A DNA stretch of 64,000 nucleotides. It comes from an uncultured Clostridia bacterium (lineage in GTDB: Bacteria; Bacillota; Clostridia; Christensenellales; Borkfalkiaceae). Of the stretch, positions 35,934-44,268 are shown piece after piece (position 1 is the stretch's first letter; each line of letters begins with the position of its first letter). The position numbers were made by a program, and so were the translations under genes. The stretch covers positions 62,001 to 126,000 of the forward strand of contig CANREM010000001.1 of assembly GCA_947629675.1 (NCBI GenBank), in the 5' to 3' direction. The notes beneath the pieces were generated by a model that did not search any database, was not told where the DNA came from, and saw only the letters and a program-made list of their open reading frames with translations.

Positions 35934-36411
35934 CGCGTCATACCGTCCCCTCGCCCCGTTCATGCGTCATCCTGAGGAGCGAAGCGATCGAAGGATCCCC
36001 TCATACGAAGTCCAAGCCTTCGCCCGCACCACACGTCCTCATTCCGAGGCTCGCAGAGCCGAGAGAATCCCTACTCCGCGAGGCAGAAAGCATTGAATAA
36101 GCCGCCTTGGTTTTGTAGGGATCTCCTCAGCCGCTACGCGACTTCGAGATGAGGAACGGGGTGCCCTTGGCTCCCCCTTGAGGGGGAACTGTCGAGGCAA
36201 AGCCGAGACTGAGGGGGTGACACTAATAATAAGGTGATGCTTCGACACGCGCGTACCGCGCGGCTCAGCATGACGCATTTCAAAACCCTCATCCGTCACG
36301 GCTATGCCGCGTCTTCCCGCACCGTTTACCGCGTCATACCGTCCCCTCGCCCCGTTCACGCGTCATCCTGAGGAGCGAAGCGATCGAAGGATCCCCTCAT
36401 ACGAAGTCCAA
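35934..36411. repeat. Intergenic repeat mosaic bounded by an 82-bp direct repeat
   Basis: 35934-36015 and 36330-36411 are the same 82 bp with one difference; each ends in the A-type core GAAGGATCCCC-TCA-TACGAAGTCC. Between them are a GAGGCTCGCAGAGCC unit (about 36045), a B-type hairpin 36164-36222 and an inverted GATGCTTCGACACG...CTCAGCATGACG unit 36233-36275. No gene. Confidence 0.8.
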
Positions 36412-36447
36412 AGAAAAAACCCCTGTGAAAACACAGGAGTTTTTTCT
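36411..36447 (-). terminator. Terminator of the 1569-aa lipoprotein gene
   Basis: CCTGTG / CACAGG with an AAAA/TTTT loop, extended by an A-run on one side and a T-run on the other, 18 nt after the stop codon. Confidence 0.8.
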
Positions 36448-36464
36448 TTGAGTTTTGCGTGCGG

Positions 36465-39400
36465 TTATGCTTCGGCTTTTACATAGACGTTTTCGCCAAT
36501 TCGAGCATCTTGGTTGTTGCAGATGATGAGACGACCGTCGGAAAGAACTGCGATATAGTAATCCACGCTGCCGCCCGTCAAATATACACAGTAATAATCC
36601 GTGATGAGATCTGCACCTTCGTCTTCATAGTTGCTCTTTGTTGCGTTAGTCAATGTAAACTCTTTCCCTTCGACTTTTTCGCCGTTGATGGTGCCCCAAA
36701 CATAGAGTTTCATTCCCTCTTTGTCGAGGACGACTTTTTCAATGGTGAAAGTGTTCCTGCCGAGCGTGTCAGAGTAATTCGCTTCCGTTTGCGCATTGTA
36801 GAGGTCGCCTGCGGGGAGGTTAGTATTGCCGCCTTCGCCTGTGCCGCTCGTGGAGAGGCGATAGAGGTTTGTACCGATCCGTGTGTGGCTTGCGTCGTAG
36901 ATGATGAGGCGTCCGTCGGAGAATATGGCAATGTTCCAGTCCGTAGATGAAAGGATATAGACATTGTAGTAATGGACAGGGACCGGTATTTCAGTGTCCT
37001 CATACATTGACGGATCGTCATCCTCTATATTATATTCCTGCCCCTCAACAGTAGCTCCCGCAACCGAACCCCAAACTAAAATCTTCGTTCCACTGTTATC
37101 GATTTCGATCTTGTCGATGGAATATTTTCTGCTATTAAGCCCAGTGGTGTTTTCCGCCTTCGTTTCTGCTACATAAACTGCATTTGTAGGCATGGGGTCA
37201 GTTGTCTTATCTTTGAGGGTGACGGTGATGGTGACGTTCTTTTCGGGCATGGTGAAGGAGTAGGAACCGTTGTCGTTCGCGATCTCGACTTCTGCCGAGG
37301 TCACGGCGTCGATCTCCTTCGCGTCGTCCTCGACGGTGAGGGTGAAGGTGACCTTCGTGCCCGAAGCATAGCCGTCCGCTGCAAGCCCTTCCGCCGTGAC
37401 GCCGTCGCCGCTGACGGTGACCGTGTACTTGGTAGGGGTAGGGGTGGGGGTGGAACCATCCGTGTATGTGTAAGTGAAGATCTTATTCGCAATGTCAACA
37501 ACAGTCACGGTGAAGAAGTATTTCGTGTTTACCACAAATTTCGAGAAAGTTATGACGTTGCCATCGAGTGTGCACATTACATAACCGCCGTATTCTGTCC
37601 ATGTCACAGGCTGACCATTCACGTTGTTGAGCGTTCCGTAGATCAGGACAAGCGAACCGGATTTATGCAATTCGAGCGTACTGCCATCCTCGCAGGTGAG
37701 ATCTCTTATATAGCCGCTTGCATCAAATTCAAGATCTTCGGAGAATTGGATCTGCACTTTTTCATAGGTGAACACGTTCCCGTGCGTCGGGAGATGGATG
37801 GTGAACTGATAGTGTTTGCCATCCGCATCCTCGTAGTCCTCGATGACCTTGGAATTGCTACCCCTCATTTTGAGCGTAGTTTGCTTGCCGTTGAAGGTGA
37901 CTGTGATGCTATGGTTGATAAAATCGCTACCGCTCCAAGTGTCGGGGCTGAGTTCCTTGGGATCGTCGATGACGAGGGTGTAAAGTCCGTCCTCGGAGGT
38001 ATAGGTCACGGAGCCGTCCGTGAGGCGGAAGTGATACTCGGTGCCATCGATCTCGACGGTGATGCAACCGTCCTCATAGGTGCCGGTGGCTGCAACATAG
38101 CCATTCTCGGCGACATCTTTGGAGTAGAAGGTGATGGTGGTCCCGTCGATCTTATAGAGCCAAATGTATGCGCCGTCCAGAATGACCGCCCTGCCTTCCA
38201 AAATGAGGCTGGAAGCACCGTCGAAATATTCGCCTGCTTCTTCGCCGGGGGCCATGATGAGGTAGGTTTTGTAAACGCCATTATCTTTATCCCAACATTG
38301 CTTTGCATACTCGATGCTCGGCACGATGATCCTGTATCCGATGCCTTGGTTGCCGGTGAAGGCACCCTGCCGTTCGCCCGACGCAATGGTGGGAGGGGTG
38401 CCGCCCGTGAGTTCGAGATAGAGCATGCCGTGGTCAACTTCGGTGGCGATCTCCGCAAAGGCAAGGGCCTCGATGCTCTCAATATGCTCGCCGACGGTGA
38501 TATGCTTGATGCCCGTGCAACCCGAGAACGCGCTTTCCCCGATCGTCACGATGGCGGGAAGCTCGATCTTGCCGTCCACGCCCGTGAGCGCGGTGCAGCC
38601 CGCAAATGCAGCCTCGCCGATGGTGGTGACATTGGTGAAGGTGACATTTTCAAGCGCGGTGCAGTTTTCGAACGCGCCCGCACCGATGGTGGTCACTTTT
38701 CCAAGGTCGATGGCGGTGAGCCAGGTATTGCCCATGAACACATTCGCACCGATCGCCGTAATTTGAATATCCGCTCCGCCGTATTCTGTCTGACCCTTAT
38801 CGATGACAAGTTCGGTGGAAGTGCTTTCGTTCGGGCGGTTGTATGCGATGAGCACGCCGTTTTCGTCCACTTCGAATTCGGGACGCTTGTTGACCTCTTC
38901 CGAACCCTTGATGGTGTAGAGGGTCGCACTGCGCCCTGCCGCCGTCCATGCCTCCGACCATGCGGTGCGGAACGCTTCGACGTTTGCTTCGGGCACGACG
39001 ATGACGAAGCCGCCCGCGGGCCAACGGAAGGGATCATTCGCCGCCGCCCAGTCGATTTCGATGGCATCGGGGTCTGTCCCGAGGAAGGTCACGCGCGTGA
39101 GCGTATTACTATTTTGGAAAGCTTTCGCGCCGATCTTGGTGACGCTTGCGGGGATGACTACGGAGATGAGGTCCATACCGGAGAATACTTCGTCCGCGAT
39201 CTCGGTCACGCCGTCGGGAATGGTGATGATCTTGGAGTCGCCCGTGTATTCGATGAGAACGCCGCCGGCGATCACGAAGTCGCCCTCGTTCACGCTCACT
39301 GCGAACGTCTTCGTTGTGAGATCGACGACGAAGTCCAAGGTGGTCTCCACGCCCGTATCGCCATAGACGTGAAGCGTGCAAATGGTGCCTTCTTCGTTGA

Positions 39401-41174
39401 AGACTGTCATGCCTTCGAACTCTTCGCCTGTCGAGGAGGTATACTTAGCTCCGCCGTAGCCGTCAAGCTCAAGTGTGCCCGTCCCGTTCTTCTCGTTGAG
39501 GACACCGGAACGCGCTTCGTTGAAGAGGAGATATATGTAGACATCCTCCTCTTCCGTATCGCCCTCGATATAACCCAGAGTGAAGCGGAAGCCCTCTTCA
39601 TAAAGGGAGGATTCGAATACATACTCCCCTGATTGAACATTGCCATTCAAGGCGTGGTATTCGCCCATATCAACAAGTCCCTCTTGTTGCGTGTCTTCAT
39701 CGTAGTCGAAGACATACGCCGTGCCATAGCCGTCCAAGAAGAGATAGGGATAATCGTAGAGGTATCCGTCTTCATAGAGGTCGAAGAGGCCATCCATGTA
39801 GTCATACTTGTAGAAGACGCCCTTGACTTTTTCGTCATCGACGCCTTCGATCTTGGTCTCTTCCAAAATGAAGAAGAAGTCGTTATCGCCGGCGGTGGAT
39901 TCTCCCGTTGCGGGATCGATGAAAGCAAAGTAGTATTCATCGTAATCCGGATCGTATTCGTAGTAGCCGTATTCGCTCTTAACTTGTTCGCCGACCCCGG
40001 TGGCATAGATCGCTTTGCCGTAGCCGTCGAGGTAGAGGATATTTGCTTCTACATAACCGGTAAGGTGATTATAGTAGTAATAGTAGCCTTCCTCGGTGCC
40101 GCGGAGAACATAGCCATCCTCCGTGATGAGGCCGACCACATTGCCACCCTCGGCTTCTTCATAATAGAAGGTGAAGCCCGTGAGCGCGCCCGTCTCCTGA
40201 TCGAAGTCCGCAAAGCCCATCTTTGCGATCTTGCCGTCCTCGTCTACACGGATGGCGGAGCCTTGACCCAAAACGCTCGTCCCGACATAGATGATCTCTT
40301 CGGATGCGCCCGTGGCATCTTCGTAGCCCTTCAGCCAGCAAGCATAGAGGGTGATACTGCCCGTGGGGGTGTAATTTTGACCGACGCGAAGGTCGCCCTG
40401 TGTGAGGTCCGCCTTGCCGGTAGGAGAAGTCGCCCAGCCGACGCACAGCCAGCCATCGGCAGTGTAGGCGGCGGGATCGGGAATGGTGACGGTGCCGTCC
40501 GTTTCCGCCGTGAGCGCGTTTACCGTACCCTTGACAGTCGCGCCCTCGGGAGCGTTCGCATCAAAGGTGACCGTGTAGCTCTCGGGCGTGACGGTTTTAT
40601 TCTTTAAGGTGACGGTCACGGTGACCGCCTTTGCGGGCATGGTAAAGCCGTATGCGCCATTGCCCTTGTCTTGGATCGTGACATCGGCAGAGGTGACGCT
40701 GTCGATTTCCTTCGTATCGTCGGTCACGGTGACGGTGAAAGTGACCTGCGCGCCCTCCGCATAGCCGTCGGCTTCGAGGCCGCTCACGGTGTAACCCTCG
40801 CCCGAAGCTACGGTGACGAGATACTTTACGGGAGTGGGCGGGGTGACTTCCTTCGCCTTGAGGGTGACATTGACGGTGACCGCCTTTGCGGGCATGGTAA
40901 AGCCGTATGTACCTTCGCCCTTGTCCTCGACGTTAACGTCGGCGGAAGCGACGCTCTCGATCTCCTTCGTATCGTCGGTCACGGTGACGGTGAAAGTGAC
41001 CTGCGCGCCCTCCGCATAGCCGTCGGCTTCGAGGCCGCTCACGGTGTAGCCCTCACCGCTTTCCGCCGTCACGCTGTACTTCTTCGGCTTGCTCTCTCCG
41101 CAAGCACCGAGAAGCGCGAGGATGGCAACGAAAAGACAGGTGGCCAAAGCAATGATCCATGATTTCCTCTTCAT
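36465..41174 (-). CDS. Giant LRR lipoprotein with repeated Ig-like/bacterial-repeat domains
   Basis: 1569 aa from the ATG at 41174 (AAGGAG 6 nt upstream; an ATG 5 codons earlier overlaps that site). Lipobox LGAC (Cys25). Residues about 30-195 hold two 85-residue repeats of the KYSVTAESGEGYTVSGLEAD...FTMPAKAVTVTVTL type, nearly identical at DNA level (255-bp period, about 40600-41090); a third diverged copy lies near residue 1250. An InlB-like YTVTFDANAPEGA...YACW unit follows. Then a YxYxxDGYG-rich beta region, LRR_5 repeats (about 675-930) and C-terminal paired beta domains (NTFTIEKVVLDKEG / KYSIDKIEIDNSG). Predicted surface adhesin or carbohydrate-binding protein. Confidence 0.8.
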   Translation of the reverse strand: MKRKSWIIALATCLFVAILALLGACGESKPKKYSVTAESGEGYTVSGLEADGYAEGAQVTFTVTVTDDTKEIESVASADVNVEDKGEGTYGFTMPAKAVTVNVTLKAKEVTPPTPVKYLVTVASGEGYTVSGLEADGYAEGAQVTFTVTVTDDTKEIDSVTSADVTIQDKGNGAYGFTMPAKAVTVTVTLKNKTVTPESYTVTFDANAPEGATVKGTVNALTAETDGTVTIPDPAAYTADGWLCVGWATSPTGKADLTQGDLRVGQNYTPTGSITLYACWLKGYEDATGASEEIIYVGTSVLGQGSAIRVDEDGKIAKMGFADFDQETGALTGFTFYYEEAEGGNVVGLITEDGYVLRGTEEGYYYYYNHLTGYVEANILYLDGYGKAIYATGVGEQVKSEYGYYEYDPDYDEYYFAFIDPATGESTAGDNDFFFILEETKIEGVDDEKVKGVFYKYDYMDGLFDLYEDGYLYDYPYLFLDGYGTAYVFDYDEDTQQEGLVDMGEYHALNGNVQSGEYVFESSLYEEGFRFTLGYIEGDTEEEDVYIYLLFNEARSGVLNEKNGTGTLELDGYGGAKYTSSTGEEFEGMTVFNEEGTICTLHVYGDTGVETTLDFVVDLTTKTFAVSVNEGDFVIAGGVLIEYTGDSKIITIPDGVTEIADEVFSGMDLISVVIPASVTKIGAKAFQNSNTLTRVTFLGTDPDAIEIDWAAANDPFRWPAGGFVIVVPEANVEAFRTAWSEAWTAAGRSATLYTIKGSEEVNKRPEFEVDENGVLIAYNRPNESTSTELVIDKGQTEYGGADIQITAIGANVFMGNTWLTAIDLGKVTTIGAGAFENCTALENVTFTNVTTIGEAAFAGCTALTGVDGKIELPAIVTIGESAFSGCTGIKHITVGEHIESIEALAFAEIATEVDHGMLYLELTGGTPPTIASGERQGAFTGNQGIGYRIIVPSIEYAKQCWDKDNGVYKTYLIMAPGEEAGEYFDGASSLILEGRAVILDGAYIWLYKIDGTTITFYSKDVAENGYVAATGTYEDGCITVEIDGTEYHFRLTDGSVTYTSEDGLYTLVIDDPKELSPDTWSGSDFINHSITVTFNGKQTTLKMRGSNSKVIEDYEDADGKHYQFTIHLPTHGNVFTYEKVQIQFSEDLEFDASGYIRDLTCEDGSTLELHKSGSLVLIYGTLNNVNGQPVTWTEYGGYVMCTLDGNVITFSKFVVNTKYFFTVTVVDIANKIFTYTYTDGSTPTPTPTKYTVTVSGDGVTAEGLAADGYASGTKVTFTLTVEDDAKEIDAVTSAEVEIANDNGSYSFTMPEKNVTITVTLKDKTTDPMPTNAVYVAETKAENTTGLNSRKYSIDKIEIDNSGTKILVWGSVAGATVEGQEYNIEDDDPSMYEDTEIPVPVHYYNVYILSSTDWNIAIFSDGRLIIYDASHTRIGTNLYRLSTSGTGEGGNTNLPAGDLYNAQTEANYSDTLGRNTFTIEKVVLDKEGMKLYVWGTINGEKVEGKEFTLTNATKSNYEDEGADLITDYYCVYLTGGSVDYYIAVLSDGRLIICNNQDARIGENVYVKAEA

Positions 41175-41408
41175 TTTTTCTCCTTGCATATATTTATTTT
41201 CACATCTGAAATATTCATAAAAAATTACAAATATTAAAGAATATTTTATATGAAAATTTTCCCTTTGTCAAGGAAATTGAAAGCACAATAAAGTGAAATT
41301 TTGACATAATGAAAAATTTTTTCAAATTATTTCCTGAAAAGATAGTTATTTTTGTGAAAAGGAGCGGGCGGCGGCAACAAAAATGAAAAATTGTAAGAAA
41401 AAATTTTT
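41175..41408. other. AT-rich spacer upstream of the giant lipoprotein gene
   Basis: Unlike other gaps it contains no A-, B- or C-type repeat. It is over 75 % A+T from 41205 to 41350, with TTTCCTTGACAAAG near 41277 on the minus strand as a candidate -35 (TTGACA) but no clean -10 at 17 nt. It probably holds the promoter of the 1569-aa lipoprotein gene and an UP-like element. Confidence 0.4.
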
Positions 41409-41409
41409 G

Positions 41410-41456
41410 TATAAAAAGACCCCCGCCGCATGGGCGAGAGCCTTGTCTTTTCAAAA
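41410..41456 (-). terminator. Terminator of the EF-G-like gene
   Basis: On the minus strand AAAGAC...GTCTTT encloses a GC-rich inner part (CTCGCCCATGCGGCGGG) and ends in TTTTT, a few nt after the stop. Confidence 0.55.
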
Positions 41457-41461
41457 GGATC

Positions 41462-43507
41462 TTACTTCTTGGCGATGGTTTGTAGGATCATCTCGGGGGC
41501 CTGCTCGTAACGGGCAAACTCCTTGCTGAAGCGGCCTCTTCCCTGCGTCATGGAACGGAGGGAGGTGGCGTAGGTGAGAATTTCGCCCTCGGGAGCTTCG
41601 GCGGTGATGACCTGCAGCCCTTCGACGGTATCCATGCCGATGATGCGGCCGCGGCGTTTATTGAGGTCGCCCATGATGTCGCCGACGTACTGTTCGGGCA
41701 CGGTGATCTTCATGGAGCAGATGGGTTCCAGAATGACAGGGTGTGCGCGGCGGATGCCGTCCTCATAGGAGAGCTTTGCGGCGGAGACGAAGGCAACTTC
41801 CTTACTGTCGACGGGGTGATACTTTCCGTCAAAGAGGGTGGCCTTCAAATTGACCATGGGATAGCCTGCGAGGACGCCCTTCTTGATGGCCTCGCGGAGA
41901 CCTTTTTCGACAGCGGGAATGAAGTTGTTGGGCACGGCACCGCCGACGACCGCATCCACGAATTCGAACACGCCGTCCGCAGCACCCGGTTCATAGCGGA
42001 TGTTGACGACGCCGAACTGCCCTGCGCCGCCCGTCTGCTTCTTGTGCTTGCCTTCCGCCTCGGCCTTGCCCGTGATGGATTCGCGGTAGGCGACGGTGGG
42101 GGTGGTGAATTCGGCGTCCGCGCCGAACTTTGATTTGAGCTTTCTCTTGATGATGTCGAGCTGGACTTCGCCCTGTCCGCAGACGAGCGTCTCGCCCGTC
42201 TCCGTGTTCTTACGGACCTGGAAGGATTTATCCTCTTCGGCAAGGCGGGCAAGTCCGCCGAACACCTTGTCCTCGGTGCCGCGCACCGTCGCGTTGACGG
42301 CCATGGAGAGGACGGGTTCGGGGAAGTCGATGGGGGCAAACTTCACGGGGGCGTTGGGATCGCAGAGCGTATCGCCCGTGCCCGTCGCGGTGAGCTTTGC
42401 GACCGCACCGAGATCTCCCGCGGAGAGCGAGGTGACGGGTTCCAATTTCTTCCCGCGGACGACATAGAGGGAGTTGATGCGCTCCGTCGCGTCGCTGTTG
42501 GGGTTATAGACATCGACGCCCGTCTTAAGAACGCCGCGGTTGACACGGAGATAGTTGAGCTTGCCGACGAAGTTATCCACGGCCGTCTTGAAGATCTGCG
42601 CCGCGAAGGGAGCGTTTTCGTCACAGACGATCTCCGTCTCCTTCTCTGTCTTGAGGTCGGTCGCCATGAGTCCGCGCTCAGCGGCCTGCGGCATGTATTC
42701 GGCGATGACGTCCATGAGATTGATGACGCCCTTATTGAGGAGCGCGCTGCCCGCGAGGACGGGGATGACGCCGATGGAGAGGATCCCCTTGCGAAGCCCG
42801 AGGACGGTATCTTCTGGGGAGAGCATGCCGTCCTCGAAATATTTGTCGAGAAGGGCCTCGTCGTTCTCGGCGGCGGCCTCCTGAAGGACGGCCTGCATCT
42901 CCTCGAGTTCCGCTTGGTATGCTGCGGGAACGGGTATCTCTTCCGGCCCCTTCGCGCCGAAGGAGTAGGCCTTCCCCGTGATGACGTTCACATAGCCCGT
43001 CATCTTGTTCCCGTCCATGACGGGGATCTGAATGGGCGCGATCTTGCCCTTATACTGTTCCTGAAGGGCGCGCACGGTGCCGGGGTAGTCGGCATTCTCC
43101 TTGTCCATTCCGTTGATGAAGATGATGCTGGGCTTCTTCTCTTTGAGGCAGTAGTTGATCGCCTTCTCCGCACCGACGGTGACGGAGCCGCCCGCGCCCG
43201 CTACGATGAGTGCCGAACCTGCGGCACGCATGGCGGAATCGAATTCCCCTTCGAAGTCATAGAAGCCGGGGACATCGATGAGGTTGATCTTGATGCCGTT
43301 GCGGTTGAAATATGCGAGGGCGAGGGAGATGGAAGTCTTTCTTGCGATCTCCTGTTCGTCAAAGTCGGAAACGGTGTTGCCGCTCTCGATCTTGCCCATA
43401 CGCTCGGTGGCACCCGCGTCGAAGAGCATGGCCTCGAGAAGGGTGGTCTTACCTTCGCCGCTGTGGCCGACGATCGCGAGATTGCGGATATTTGTGGCTG
43501 AACCCAT
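41462..43507 (-). CDS. EF-G-like translational GTPase paralogue (FusA2 type)
   Basis: 681 aa, full EF-G length with domains I-V. P-loop GHSGEGKTT (14-22), but switch II reads DVPGFYDF (78-85) where EF-G has DTPGHVDF, so the catalytic His is replaced by Phe82; G4 is NGMD in place of NKMD. Domain IV-like parts (YRESITGKAEAEGKHKKQTGGAGQFG) and the domain V RRGRI...EGLQVI signature are present. Such EF-G paralogues are widespread in Clostridia; GTP hydrolysis is expected to be slow or absent, and the role (ribosome rescue, recycling or stress) is not known. AAGGGG lies about 10 nt before the ATG. Confidence 0.88.
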   Translation of the reverse strand: MGSATNIRNLAIVGHSGEGKTTLLEAMLFDAGATERMGKIESGNTVSDFDEQEIARKTSISLALAYFNRNGIKINLIDVPGFYDFEGEFDSAMRAAGSALIVAGAGGSVTVGAEKAINYCLKEKKPSIIFINGMDKENADYPGTVRALQEQYKGKIAPIQIPVMDGNKMTGYVNVITGKAYSFGAKGPEEIPVPAAYQAELEEMQAVLQEAAAENDEALLDKYFEDGMLSPEDTVLGLRKGILSIGVIPVLAGSALLNKGVINLMDVIAEYMPQAAERGLMATDLKTEKETEIVCDENAPFAAQIFKTAVDNFVGKLNYLRVNRGVLKTGVDVYNPNSDATERINSLYVVRGKKLEPVTSLSAGDLGAVAKLTATGTGDTLCDPNAPVKFAPIDFPEPVLSMAVNATVRGTEDKVFGGLARLAEEDKSFQVRKNTETGETLVCGQGEVQLDIIKRKLKSKFGADAEFTTPTVAYRESITGKAEAEGKHKKQTGGAGQFGVVNIRYEPGAADGVFEFVDAVVGGAVPNNFIPAVEKGLREAIKKGVLAGYPMVNLKATLFDGKYHPVDSKEVAFVSAAKLSYEDGIRRAHPVILEPICSMKITVPEQYVGDIMGDLNKRRGRIIGMDTVEGLQVITAEAPEGEILTYATSLRSMTQGRGRFSKEFARYEQAPEMILQTIAKK

Positions 43508-44018
43508 AAAAAAGTACCCCTTAGATAGTTGATTTTAGCGGGGGCAACAAAACCCCGCATAGTCCATTATACAACAAAATCGGTAAAAATCAAGAGATAA
43601 CCGAAAAATAGTTGCACTTTTTGTGTGAGACTTTCAAAATTTCTTCTTTAGAAAAATGGAAGGAGAATCGCGACATCCTACTCCGCGCGAATGGGTGTAC
43701 CGCGTCATTCCGAGGGCGTAGCCCGAGAGAATCCCCCGATACGAAGTCCGTTGCCCCTCCGTGGGAGGGGCGTCTCGCGTCATCCTGAGCCAAAACTGCA
43801 ATTACGCAGTCCTCGCGAGAAATTCTCCGAAGGATCCACTCATACGAGGTCCAATGGGTGAACCGCGTCATGCTGAGCCGAAACAGTGCAATGAAAACCG
43901 CAAACCAATCCTCGAAGCATCCCGAGAATGAAAACAGTGACATTGATATCCCCCGATACACAATTTCCCCGAGGCGAGGGAATGACGATGACATTCAAAA
44001 ATACATTTCCCGAAATCC
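43508..44018. repeat. Intergenic repeat mosaic upstream of the structured RNA
   Basis: A-type units ending TACGAAGTCC (43740-43749) and TACGAGGTCC (43843-43852), the latter with the inner ACGCAGTCC-TCGCGAGA module at about 43803-43822; a GTCATGCTGAGCCG...CTCGAAGCATCCCG unit 43867-43925; and one more partial arm to 43990. No gene. Confidence 0.6.
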
Positions 44019-44047
44019 TTGTAAAAATTTTTCCGTTGTGTTATACT
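44019..44047 (+). promoter_or_regulatory. Promoter of the structured RNA
   Basis: TTGTAA (44019-44024), 17-nt spacer, TATACT (44042-44047). The predicted start, about 44054, is the first base of the long hairpin. Confidence 0.7.
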
Positions 44048-44053
44048 GAATTC

Positions 44054-44190
44054 GCTACACAAATGAATATTTTTGCAATACGGTTACAACCTGGTAGGGG
44101 TGTATCCTATTCTGCCGTATTGCAGATTCATTTGTGTAGCAACAATATGGGATACTCTCTTCGGCGTCCCATATTGGGGCGTCTTTTTCT
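44054..44190 (+). ncRNA. Structured RNA of unknown family: long hairpin followed by terminator-like hairpin
   Basis: Outer stem of 15 perfect pairs (44054-44068 with 44126-44140), a 5/1-nt internal loop, inner stem TGCAATACGG (44074-44083) / CCGTATTGCA (44115-44124), and a 31-nt apical region with a small TAGG/CCTA stem. It is followed at once by AATATGGGA (44144-44152) / TCCCATATT (44167-44175) and GGGGCGTCTTTTT. The apical GTATCC (about 44102) can instead pair with GGATAC (about 44150) in the second hairpin, as in attenuators. It lies 80 nt before the 1441-aa lipoprotein gene, so it may be a leader switch or a free small RNA. I recognise no known family. Confidence 0.65.
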
Positions 44191-44268
44191 TTTATTCGCC
44201 CTCATCCCGAGGCCACGCAGGGGCCGAGCGGATCTTCTCTCGGAAAAATTTTTTTTGGAGGTACTCCC

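Noticed and set aside
44054-44190. 6S RNA or signal-recognition-particle RNA
   Set aside because: The 6S central bubble and the SRP GGAA-type apical motif are missing, and the second hairpin with alternative pairing suits an attenuator better.
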